Positions 22,959 through 32,545 of a stretch of 64,000 nt of DNA are shown in pieces. The notes under the pieces were generated by a model. That model searched no databases. It saw nothing but the letters and a program-made list of their open reading frames with translations, and was not told the origin of the DNA. The DNA is from Cotesia glomerata. Lineage: Eukaryota > Arthropoda > Insecta > Hymenoptera > Braconidae. The stretch is from assembly GCF_020080835.1 (NCBI RefSeq), contig NC_058167.1, positions 248,001 to 312,000 on the forward strand, in the 5' to 3' direction. The translations under genes were made by a program, and so were the position numbers. Positions within the stretch are counted from its first letter, which is position 1. Every line of letters starts with the position of its first letter.

Positions 22959-24002
22959 CTATAAAAAAGCGGTAACAACATCAATGAAATAGCTCTTCCG
23001 AACACTCTTTTTAATCAGCAATTTTTAATAACACCGGCACATAAAAAAATAAAGTTGTTTATGCATTCGATCGGACCTACCAACGGACATGTATTTCAAC
23101 CCGCTGAGTACGAATTTGAAGTCCGTTTGGCTAGGTCATTTGCACATTTGAGTGAAATGCAAAATTCGGCAAGAAACTGCAATCACAGTTATTAAAGTAT
23201 TTTTGTGGACCCGAATTAATCATGATTTTTATGTATTTCAATCCATTGAATCTGAATCTGAACGTGAATTAGCCCGTTAAGCCGTAAAAATTTGAAAAAA
23301 TTGGAAAAAATCATGAAAAACCGAAATTGTGGAGATGAAAAAAATTTTGTGGATCCATATTGAGTATGATTTTTATGTATTTCAGTCCACTGAATCTGAA
23401 TCTAAAGTTTTTTTGTCCCATTAACGTTTCAAAATTTTAAAAATTTCAAAAAACCAAAAAAAATTTGAAAAATTGCAGTTACAAACATGAGAAAAAAATT
23501 TATTAAACACAATTGTTAATAAATTAGGGATATTTTAATGTATGAAATATGATCTAAAAATTAAAAAATTGACAAAATTTTAAAATCTATAAAAAGTAGC
23601 ATGTAAAAGCAGCTCTCTCCGTCCCGTTCACTTTTTCAACAAAATTGGCGTCATTAAGTAACATCCCGATATGGGGTCAATCAAAAATTTTCTCTTTTAA
23701 CAGCATCACGTGTCTCTTACAGATTCAGAAAAAATAGATCGATACTTGTGGAGTTCCGGAACTCTGCCAGTCCAGCCACGCAATATTATTTCACAGGTAA
23801 AATAATACTCAAATATCTCTCTTAACTTTGAAAAAAATTTAAGATATCCACGTGACTCCTAAAGGGTCACAAAAAATGCCAATCCACCTACATAATAAGT
23901 TAACAGAGACATAGAAGTATTCATTTACGTAAATTGTATTATTGCGTGGGTAGATTGACAGGGTTTCGGAGTTCCAAGAGGGCCTATGATTTTTTTCATA
24001 CA

Positions 24003-24249
24003 TGGAAAGAAATTTTCCTTAAAAGTTACAATTGAATTCTCCGTATTCGTGGGACGTAATGTAGCTCCTGATTTATTACCATTTTCAATATAAAAATTAC
24101 GAAAAAATTCATTTCATTTATGGTACACGAATTCGTTGAAAGCAATTTAAAAATTATCTCAGTTAGCGACAAATGGTTAGCCGATCTCATTCGTCCCTCA
24201 ATTACAATGAATTTAACAGTAATTTTTAAAGAAAATTTCTTTCCGTGTA
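24003..24249. mobile_element. MITE with TGGAAAGAAATTTTCC ends
   Basis: TGGAAAGAAATTTTCCTTAA at the left is matched by TTAAAGAAAATTTCTTTCCG at the right. The interior is largely self-complementary (GTGGGACGTAATGTAGC against the right half), which makes both strands appear open. The ends resemble those flanking the array at 25255-25540. Confidence 0.55.
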
Positions 24250-24256
24250 GTCTATA

Positions 24257-24727
24257 CACTGATAGAAAAACAATCTTGATTCAAGAAACTTTTTTTCTTC
24301 AAAACTTGAACTCTTGAAACTAGATATAGATATATTTCTTTCAAGAATTTTTGTCTCTTGGTTCAAGATAGGCGATAACATTGATTCAAGATGTTACCGA
24401 CGTGTGTTAAGAATGGCTTTTTTTTTGAGTCATTAATTAATTAATTTACTTATTTCTAAGAAATAATTTTTTTTTTTTGGTATAACAACTAAAGACTATT
24501 TAGTTTTTGAATTATACTTTGATGAATTATTTTAAGTTTTTTAAACGATAATGTTATTTTGATTGAAAAACTTAAATGTATCGATTGAAGATAATGTAGC
24601 TCTTAAGTCAAGAAAATCTAAATTAAGACAAGAAATTCTTAGAGTAAAATAATCATTTGTCTTCCAAAATAAATTCTTAGATCAAGAAAATATCTCTTGA
24701 GTCAACATAAATTTTCTATCAGTGTAC
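24257..24727. mobile_element. MITE with CACTGATAGAAAA ends
   Basis: CACTGATAGAAAAACAATCT at the left is mirrored by AAATTTTCTATCAGTG at the right. The interior is rich in CTTGATTCAAGA-type self-complementary words. It abuts the 24003-24249 MITE. Confidence 0.6.
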
Positions 24728-25254
24728 GGATAAAATAAAATTTCATTCAAATCTGGAGGGTAACCGGGCCAAACGGACTTCAAATTCAGATTAAGCGAGT
24801 CAAAATACATGTCCATCGGTGGGTCCAATCAAATACACAAACAATTTTTTTGTGCATGCAGGTGTAATTAAGAGATTCAAGCAATTTACAAATTTTTCGA
24901 AAATTTCAAATAGACTGTTATTCAGTGAAAAATGGTTATATAGTAACTATAAAAAATTTATAACCTTATATGTTATATTTTTGTGTATAGCTTTAAAAAC
25001 AATCTCATCATTTACACTGTAGAAAAATTTTTAGACCTAAAGTATACTTTATATATAAATATATACTGCACAAAATAGGGAGTGAATTTCACTCTCATTT
25101 CACTCCCATTGCTCGAAGTACCGGAGTAAAGTTATTAATCACTCCGCATGCGAAGTGAATCCGGAGTTTTCCAAGCGGAGTGATTCCTCAGTAAATTCCT
25201 CAGTACATTCGAGTACGGAGTTTTTTTAACTAAAATTAGTTTTCTACTTACACG

Positions 25255-25540
25255 GAAAGAAAATTATGGGCACTATTCCTATACCATTATGGGAATGGTT
25301 CCCATAATGCTATAGGAATAATTCCTATACTATTATAGAAACTATTCCTATATCATTATGGGAACTAATCCCATAATATTATGGGAAGTATTCCTATAAT
25401 ATTATGGGAATGGTTCCCATAATACTATAGGAATCATTCCTATAATATTATAGGAATGGTTTCCATAATTTATGGGAACCATTCCCATAATAATATAGGA
25501 ATGGTTCCCACAACATAAAGGTTTAAATCCTACATGGAAA
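25255..25540. mobile_element. GGAATGGTTCC array bounded by ACACGGAAAGAAAA / ACATGGAAAAAA
   Basis: A compact array of TTATGGGAATGGTTCCCATA and CCTATAATATTATAGGAA words. It is nearly symmetric on both strands and has a period near 22 bases made of 11-base half-palindromes. No protein is encoded; the open frames across it are artefacts of its symmetry. Confidence 0.6.
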
Positions 25541-26038
25541 AAAAAAATTGGGGCTGCCGCATGATACATTCCTGTGGAAGATACATGACTTTCATATGAC
25601 AGCAACATGATTTTCATGTGGCAGGCAATAATAGTTAAAACAACAATAATGATTAAATAATAATCATAATAATAATTCATATCATTAAGAGAATAAGAAC
25701 AATTTTGTTTCTTGGATAGTCACATGATGAAATCGATTTTTTAGTTAAATTTAGTGTCATTGCAAAGGACTTGTCATGAATTTGTGCCTTTTCAAGGTTG
25801 CATATCATTCTCTTAGTTAGTCAATTTATGATGATAGTCAATTTATAATAGATATTTAGGTTGCATTCGAAAATGCTCTATCTCTAAACATATAATTGAG
25901 AAATGACCTTGTATCTTGTGAACTATTGACATTTTTAACGATATAAGCTCATATTGATGTTACACTCATCGAGACCTTCCATTTGAGTACCCACTTCAAT
26001 TTTTTATATATTTTATATATTTATATATATTATATATA
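25541..26038. other. No gene seen
   Basis: AT-rich text with short direct words such as ATTCCTGTGGAAGATACATG and TTCATATGAC. Ends in TA-rich sequence next to another TTAGACTGGGCC terminus. Nothing coding is supported. Confidence 0.35.
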
Positions 26039-26600
26039 TTAGACTGGGCCAAAAAAACTGACTATTTTTTTTTTCTATCGATACTGTGAAAATATCATTC
26101 ATGATGATAAAAAAAAATTATTGTGCAAGTTTGAGTCCTTAATAATAATATTAAGGGGTGTATCGTTACGACTATTGATTTTTCAACAGTAATCGCATTT
26201 TTTACTCAAAATTCGTTAATTATCAATCTGAAAAATTTTAGCGATATGTAACATTCTTATGAGGAAATTAAATTTCCTAAAAAGTTATCTTTGTGAATTG
26301 TACTGTACAACAAGCCGGTTTCCATGTAATCATGCCTTAAACAAAGATTTATTTTTCAATTTTTCGTTTCAATTTTAGTTTTGGCAGCTACCAGAAATAT
26401 CAATATTTTTTACAGTTTAAAATACTTATTCTCAAAGGGAAATTTATTAACTCTACAAAAAGGTCTCTTAACATTTTTGATTAAAAATTCACTCAGCATT
26501 CAAAGTTATTCGACGTTAAATAATTTATCAGTTTTTCATGCAGTTTTTTCCTTTTTGACTAAATTTTTTTTATAAAAATCCCATAATTTTCAACATTATT
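26039..26600 (+). mobile_element. Second TTAGACTGGGCC-ended DNA element copy
   Basis: Starts TTAGACTGGGCCAAAAAA and shares with 21901 the order ACTATTTTTTTTT, TGTGAAAATATC, TCCTTAATAATAATATTAAG and TTTTTCAACAG. The orientation is the same. No matching opposite end in the next kilobase, so the limit given is approximate. Confidence 0.5.
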
Positions 26601-28167
26601 GCTTTTTTTTAGCGATTAATTATCGACATGAATTCATTTTACTAACAACTAGTAAAACCAATTTTATTATAATTATTTATTTATATAGGATATCTACAAA
26701 CTTCCTTTTAGCTTCCGGGTTTTCAGCCTCTTGTTGTTTTGATACTTTTACAGCCTCTTGATTTATTTTCTCTCACACAATGGCCTGAAGGTTTAAGTTG
26801 TGTGACTTTTCAATCTGTTTACAAACTAAACATAAATTATGTAATAACTTAACAAATGGAGATATATAATTCTTTTGAGTTCTCATTTCAATGCCAAAGA
26901 CTTTCAGTTCAGGTTTCAATTAATGTTTATTTTAATGTTTGAATTTTCTTCTTTATTTCTTTGGTGTTTAATTGTGATTAGTTTAGTTATTTATAATTCT
27001 AATTTCAAGTCATTACAATTGAAAGCGTTTAGGTTAGTTCTGTGTTTTGTGCTTTCATACTGTCATTTAGGAAAACTTGTTTGATCAGTTTCTCATGAGA
27101 AAATTAATAACTTAATAGCTTCAAATATCGAGAGGTTTATCATTATTTTTTTTTATCAACATGAGGTTCTAATTAAAATTTGCCGATGAGGTAGCTTCAA
27201 AACTGCTATTATGGTTCAGGGCTGCTGAATAATTGCGAAATTTCAACTACTGGTTTTGGCATTATGAAAATATGTGTGGAACAAAAAGCCAAATGTTGCA
27301 TGTGCCAAAACGAAATAGCTTTGAAAAAACCAGTTTTCAGCTGGAAAATAGTTTAAAGGTTTTCGATAGAAATAATAATGAGTTTTCAACTTCCAATGAA
27401 GTCTGGAAATGACAACCATCTCAGACAAAAACTTTGAAGACAAATAAGTGGTATTCAAATTGGCAATAGTTTAATGAGGAGTCAATAACTATTTTTGTAC
27501 CGTGCTAAACTAATAAGTTCTATGTTCTATTGAATAAGTCTTTATTATTCAATAATTTTTAGGTTTACACAAAATGAAAAAGATTTCGCTAATAAAAGTC
27601 TCAATTTTTCCTTCGGTGAAAATCTCTGAAGAGCAAATGATTTGGTTAGTCAGAATTGTTGATAAGTATTTCTCGAAAGAATCTCCAGTTTTCCTGAAAT
27701 TTCTTAATTTAATTAGTATAATCCTTTTCTGTACAATTCTTAGATTATGGAATTGACAATTTTTGTAACTTATTTTTTCTTACAAAATAATATTTTGAAT
27801 TATTAACAGCTTACCAATTATTGATTTTAATCATACTCACAAAAGTGGAAGTGAAAGAATCCAGTAATTCAGTTTCAGCTTGGCTTGTGAAAAAAATTAT
27901 CGTACAGTAAATAAAAAGGAAGTGCAGCAACAAATTTTAGTTGGGCAAATTGATTTTTTAAAAACAAAGCCCTTTTTGCTTTTTAAAGTTCAATAATGAT
28001 TAAAATTTTCAAATATTAAGCTAATTGTAGAATTAAATGAGTTTTCAAAACTTCCATCTTGATTTCTTTGATCATTAGTAAATAATCAAAGAGGCAGAAT
28101 GGTGCTTTTCCGTTTAAAAACCATAAATATCTCAGCGAAGTATCCGTCAGGGTTTTCAAACTAACAA
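26600..28167. other. No gene supported
   Basis: Several short open frames exist here on both strands, but none has splice context, domain motifs or strong coding bias. Base composition and word use resemble the surrounding transposon debris. Confidence 0.35.
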
Positions 28168-28267
28168 NNNNNNNNNNNNNNNNNNNNNNNNNNNNNNNNN
28201 NNNNNNNNNNNNNNNNNNNNNNNNNNNNNNNNNNNNNNNNNNNNNNNNNNNNNNNNNNNNNNNNNNN
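28168..28267. other. Assembly gap (100 N)
   Basis: Exactly 100 undetermined bases; true length unknown. Just upstream of the THAP gene, so its promoter region may be incomplete. Confidence 0.99.
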
Positions 28268-28576
28268 TGACAAACCAAAATTTCGAGAAAAATCACTACC
28301 GTTGATTTGGTAGCCCTGAGTTATAGATAACAAGTAAGAATTTCTATATTATCTACAAATCGTTCAGAACGTTCGCCATTTTCGAACACGTGCTTGTATT
28401 GCTGAGATATGAAGAGTTGTGATCAACTGCGATTCAGTTTTATAGCAGCACTAAGCAAATTTATAATCGTGCTTTAATTAAATTGTTATTGTGTGTGTGA
28501 AAAAGAACATTAATATGTCTTGGTGTTGCGTTAATCGTTGCCGACACACAAAAAAAAATTCGTGCCGATTTCACAG

Positions 28577-29596
28577 TGTTATATCCGGCGTTGCCTCATA
28601 TAACAAACAGGGTCTCTCCCCTTCGATGAAAAGTACAACGCTTGCACTTTATTACAACGAAAAGTACAACGCTTGCACTTTATTAGTTTCGGCAATCACT
28701 CGGACAACACCTCGATGAAGAAATGAGCACACTGTCCACGTTCTGTCAAATTGCAATTTTAGACCAATAACAAAATTCAACTCCCTTCCGAAAATCACGA
28801 TCCGGGTGTATAAAAACCACCAAACACCACGGATCAAATGTTCACTCTTTTATTAAAGAATACGAAGGAAGGTATCTTCGTAGAACCCGTGTGGGTCCTT
28901 ATACCGCGTTACGTATAAGGCAGTATACAGCACTCGGTCGCGTATACAAAATCTAAATTCATCTCAACCTTTAATCTCATCTTCTACGAACCACGACAGT
29001 GTGCTTTTCGAGCAGAATCGAGGGCCCCGTGGCCGTAGTGATATCAAAATTATAACCTTTCGTCCTATTATCTGTTAACGGCGGATCTTAGTGTCTGCCA
29101 GAGTCGTTACTCTGTTTACGAACTCAATTTTAATAAACATTCTATCTGTCAAAACATAGAAATAAGTGATAGTTCATAAGTGAATTAGTGTACATTGAGT
29201 GCGTCTCGCCCATAGGGCGAATAATTGAATAAATCATAAAGACCAGAACTTCTTGTTTCACTTTATTCTAAATTAAGATCCTGAACCTCTTCGAGTACAC
29301 TGATCTACATCACGAGAGAAAGAGGAGAATCCAACCCAGGATCAACCGATCGACCAATTCAATTCGAATCAACCGGAAAAATCATAAAGGACAACTGTGA
29401 GTTCAGTATTTGATATCGACTTCCCTTTTAATTCGCTGTTGGAACTCCTGGTTACCGGGAGGCGTTCGAAATCCACAACAAAAATAAAACTCTTGTAGCT
29501 TGCCTACAAGAGAAAATCTATCTAAAAACGTGTCCGAGCCTCCTCAAGGCCCACACTACCAATAATTATTTAATTATAATTAATTCGGACATAACA
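28577..29596 (+). repeat. 5' LTR
   Basis: 1020 bp with terminal TGTTAT/ATAACA inverted repeats. TATAAAA at 28809-28815 is the likely promoter box. A 27-bp-scale direct repeat, AAAAGTACAACGCTTGCACT, occurs twice between 28629 and 28684 in the U3 part and may be an enhancer-like duplication. AATAAA near 29229 could serve 3' processing. It differs from the 3' LTR at about 28804 (G/A), 29155 (C/G) and 29427 (T/C). Confidence 0.96.
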
Positions 29597-29607
29597 GATT
29601 AGATTTT

Positions 29608-29631
29608 TGGTGGCAGCGGTGGGATTCGAAC
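29608..29631 (+). promoter_or_regulatory. Primer-binding site, tRNA-Leu type
   Basis: Eleven bases after the LTR, TGGTGGCAGCGGTGGGAT plus TCGAAC is complementary to a tRNA 3' end with CCA added. The CCCACCGCTGCC acceptor/T-arm is that of insect tRNA-Leu (AAG/TAG group) as I recall it. It primes minus-strand DNA synthesis. Confidence 0.75.
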
Positions 29632-30387
29632 GCATCCTTTCGGCTTACCACAAGCGGGAGTCTTGTTTAAAAATTCCAAAATTCCTTTATTTTTCGAAAA
29701 ATTTTGGCTAAAATTGTGATTAAAAATTTAGAAAACGGAATTCCTTTATCTTATGAACGAGTCGATCCTTTTATATTCCCATCTTTTATTTCCATTTCGC
29801 TTTAAACTTATAAAATTAAAAAATTTTTTTACTTTTTATTTTTAATTTTTTTTGATTACGAATAAAGTACCATTTATTATTTCTCTTGCACATAAACATT
29901 TAAATATTTTTGCGAAAAAATTATTTCAGTTCATTGACACACTTTTAATCTCGTCCATTTAAATTCGTTATCGTAATACGTTTAGTATCACCTTTCGTGT
30001 AGGCTACGAGTCATTGTACTCTTACACTTACATACCTTCTTTTGCTGACGCGGAAATTTTTGCGAAGTACGTTGACACCTCGTTGATATCTATCGTACTA
30101 ACAGCTGTAACCTAGTGTTGAGTAAAACTTACGATTTGCTTACGAGGTTCTGCTGCGATACTGGCAGTGCCTTGATACGGAAATCGGTTTTAAGACACCT
30201 TGCTGCTGTCTATCGAGCAACGAGACTGTTCTTGAGATTGATCTGCCGATTTAGCAAACCGCAAATCAACTCTTTACATTTTTGCGACTCAAGTTTTCTT
30301 TCTCGCTGCTGTCTATCGAGCAACGAGAAATCATAGAAAATCTTGATTCAAAATTATACAGGACAAGGCTTTATAATACCAATTGAC

Positions 30388-30423
<36 letters not shown>

Positions 30424-30566
30424 TCTGCTTAAAAATTCAAAATTATTAATTAATTTTTTTCAAAATTATTTTTTTTTTTCAATTCAATTTTTTTTCAATC
30501 TATTTACCTTTCTGATCAAACCTTGGAGTGCTAATTATAGCGCCCAAAAAAAAAAAAAAATAATTA
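29632..30566 (+). other. Long untranslated leader with direct repeats
   Basis: About 0.9 kb between the primer site and the first long frame. GCTGCTGTCTATCGAGCAAC followed by GAGA occurs twice (about 30203 and 30304), with a weaker relative near 30083 (GATATCTATCGTACTAACAG). A run of about 30 A lies near 30391. Repeated leader sites in gypsy itself bind an insulator protein; whether these do is unknown. The genomic splice donor for env probably lies here but I cannot pick it. Confidence 0.5.
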
Positions 30567-31250
30567 ATGGTACGACATTCACGTAGCGGTTTTAAATTTC
30601 AAATAAGAAAGGCCTATTCAGATTTCTTTAGTGGCCAAATCTATCACCGCCCCATAATAGAATCTCGCTATTGGGAAGATCCTACGTTTGTCAACTCCTC
30701 TACCCTGGTCATAAGAGAAAGGAAGGCTACTCTCATTAATAAACCGGAAAATTGTATTAAAACCCGACAAATCCGAATTCCATCGAGGAATATAGAGGAA
30801 AGACCGTTACCAGATCTGAACGAATCAGTCCCTATTAACGCACGTACGAAAGTTATCAACTGGATAAATCAAATCCCAGTAATCCAGTTGAATTGCCTGG
30901 TCGAAGAACCATCATCCAAGAAGCCCAAAATAATAAGCAACGTCCCAGCTCCATCCGGACTGTTTAAAATACTTACCCAGTCGAGAAAACAACAATCATC
31001 ATGGCACCTCCTAACCCAGAACAAACTGCAGCCGCAGCTGCAGCGGCCGCAGCAGCCAGAGAAGCTGAACGACGCCGTAGAGAGGAAGAGGAAGCCAACA
31101 ACGCCAATCGACCTGGAGTCAAATTGTTTGATCTCACACGGGAAGAACCTGAGAAAAATTATTACAAAATCACCAAAGAAATGGAAGAAGCTCTTCCCAC
31201 CTTCACCGGAGACGGAGATGTCAGTTACGAAGAATTCGACAACCGTTTAA
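30567..31250 (+). CDS. Upstream frame (ORF0) overlapping gag, 227 residues, unknown
   Basis: ATG at 30567 opens a 227-codon frame ending at 31250. It overlaps the first 250 bases of gag in another frame (gag is in its -1 frame). It is basic and Arg/Lys-rich (FKFQIRKAYSDFF near the N-terminus), with a RERKATLINK stretch and no transmembrane segment or known motif. Errantivirus leaders normally lack a long frame here. The 434 bases before the gag start have the same A/C-rich coding look as gag, supporting translation at least of the first 145 residues. It could be an accessory protein, a minor Gag extension reached by frameshifting, or chance. Confidence 0.5.
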   Translation: MVRHSRSGFKFQIRKAYSDFFSGQIYHRPIIESRYWEDPTFVNSSTLVIRERKATLINKPENCIKTRQIRIPSRNIEERPLPDLNESVPINARTKVINWINQIPVIQLNCLVEEPSSKKPKIISNVPAPSGLFKILTQSRKQQSSWHLLTQNKLQPQLQRPQQPEKLNDAVERKRKPTTPIDLESNCLISHGKNLRKIITKSPKKWKKLFPPSPETEMSVTKNSTTV

Positions 31251-32545
31251 AAGATTGGCTACACATGATGCCTGAAAACAACCAACAACCCTTCATCGGA
31301 CGCATCCTCCGGAAGCTGAAAGGTCGTGCAAGGAACGTCGTCGAAGATATGGAAATCCACACCGTACAAGAACTCGTCAGCGTTCTACGCAGTCACTTCC
31401 GACTGGGAGATCCTCTCCGTATAAACCTCGCAAAACTAACCTCAGCCCAGAGAGGAACTTATGAGGCAGTAGAAAGCTTCTATTATCGACTACGGTCCAT
31501 CCTCCGGAAAATCCAAGCAGCAGTCCCGGATGACGACCGCGAGGCAATCACAAATCAAGCTCACCGATTAGCAGTCGATTTATTTTTCGAGTCTCTACCA
31601 GATTACCTAAAATGCCTCGCCTCAACTCGTCAGTATGCAACTCTGACCGCCCTTTTCGAGTCAATCCAGGACCAAGCGCTGAAATACGACAACAACATGA
31701 GGCTTCAAAATCCAAAGCCCTCTCAACGAGAATTTCCTCAAGACCGACACGGAAATCATTATCCTCGTAACAACGGTCCACGAGGATACTTTCAAAACAA
31801 TCAAGGTCAACAATCACACGCTCCGGTTCACGGACACCCCTGGACCAAACCGGAAACTGAACTCTATACTAATCCAAAACCAGTTGCTTTTGCATATCAC
31901 TCGCAGGGCGCACCGAATTTCGCCGCCGAAGAAGAAGCTTCCTACGAAGGATACTCAGAGCCAACTGCGACCTGGTATGGGTTACCTCCTTGTGGAAATG
32001 CCGACTGTGAAGAGTCAGATTGCGAAGCACCGCAAGCCATGGCGTTCTCGACAAACCCTAATTATAACCCAAAAAAATATCAAAACACTTACCAGAATCC
32101 AAATTATTCCGTAAATTATAATCCTTCTTATAAACCCTACACCTCCCGCCTCCCATACAACCCTCAGTATAATCCGCAATATTCCTCTCAAGCCAAAACC
32201 CAGTATTCATCTCAAAAACCCGAATATTACCCTAGAATTGAACGCCCCCAATACCCACAAACAAGAACCCATGGAGTAGTACAATCCACGCCACCGCAAG
32301 GGCCGCCTCCAGTTACACCTACAGAAATATATCCTGAGTCATCACCAGTACTACTCGAAAGACACATTAAGAGCTCAGAGATTTGCAACTGCCCAGGATG
32401 CCCAAAAAGAAATCTAAAGAAGGAAGAAGACCCTTTAGAACCTTCTTTAAACTTGATGGGCGCTCGTCAGACCGAGATAAAGACGAGCCAGCCCCAATTA
32501 CCTCAACAAATGACGGCAGCCATGTACCGTCAATACAACCAGTAG
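31001..32545 (+). CDS. gag: Gag polyprotein
   Basis: 514 residues from ATG at 31001 in good context (ATCATCATGG). The N-terminus has an Ala-rich stretch and a charged RRREEEE coiled segment. Residues about 60-230 look like a Ty3/gypsy capsid domain (ALPTFTGDGDVSYEEFDNRL; FFESLPDYLKCLASTRQYAT). From about 250 the chain is disordered and rich in Asn, Pro, Gln and Tyr, with repeated NPxY-like words (NPNYNPKKYQNTYQNPNY). There is no CCHC knuckle, as in many errantiviruses; only isolated Cys pairs (CNCPGC) near the end. Gag assembles the particle and packages RNA. Its 3' part overlaps pol, and a minority of ribosomes should shift at 32401. Confidence 0.9.
   Translation: MAPPNPEQTAAAAAAAAAAREAERRRREEEEANNANRPGVKLFDLTREEPEKNYYKITKEMEEALPTFTGDGDVSYEEFDNRLKDWLHMMPENNQQPFIGRILRKLKGRARNVVEDMEIHTVQELVSVLRSHFRLGDPLRINLAKLTSAQRGTYEAVESFYYRLRSILRKIQAAVPDDDREAITNQAHRLAVDLFFESLPDYLKCLASTRQYATLTALFESIQDQALKYDNNMRLQNPKPSQREFPQDRHGNHYPRNNGPRGYFQNNQGQQSHAPVHGHPWTKPETELYTNPKPVAFAYHSQGAPNFAAEEEASYEGYSEPTATWYGLPPCGNADCEESDCEAPQAMAFSTNPNYNPKKYQNTYQNPNYSVNYNPSYKPYTSRLPYNPQYNPQYSSQAKTQYSSQKPEYYPRIERPQYPQTRTHGVVQSTPPQGPPPVTPTEIYPESSPVLLERHIKSSEICNCPGCPKRNLKKEEDPLEPSLNLMGARQTEIKTSQPQLPQQMTAAMYRQYNQ

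Larger units (their letters stand above)
23060..24835. repeat. Inverted pair of ~70-bp arms enclosing nested MITEs
   Basis: GACATGTATTTCAACCCGCT with GAATTTGAAGTCCGTTTGGC near 23090-23140 is mirrored by GCCAAACGGACTTCAAATTC and ATACATGTCCATCGGTGGG near 24770-24830. The pair is about 1.7 kb apart. Between them lie AT-rich text and two MITEs. No gene is supported. Confidence 0.5.

Noticed and set aside
24026..24317. Overlapping frames on both strands near 24.1 kb
   Set aside because: Caused by the near-palindromic MITE at 24003-24249.
28016..28333. 105-codon frame across the assembly gap
   Set aside because: A third of it is undetermined bases; the frame is meaningless.
30115..30336. 73-codon frame in the retroelement leader
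   Set aside because: Covers the leader direct repeats and starts with a non-ATG codon; no motif.
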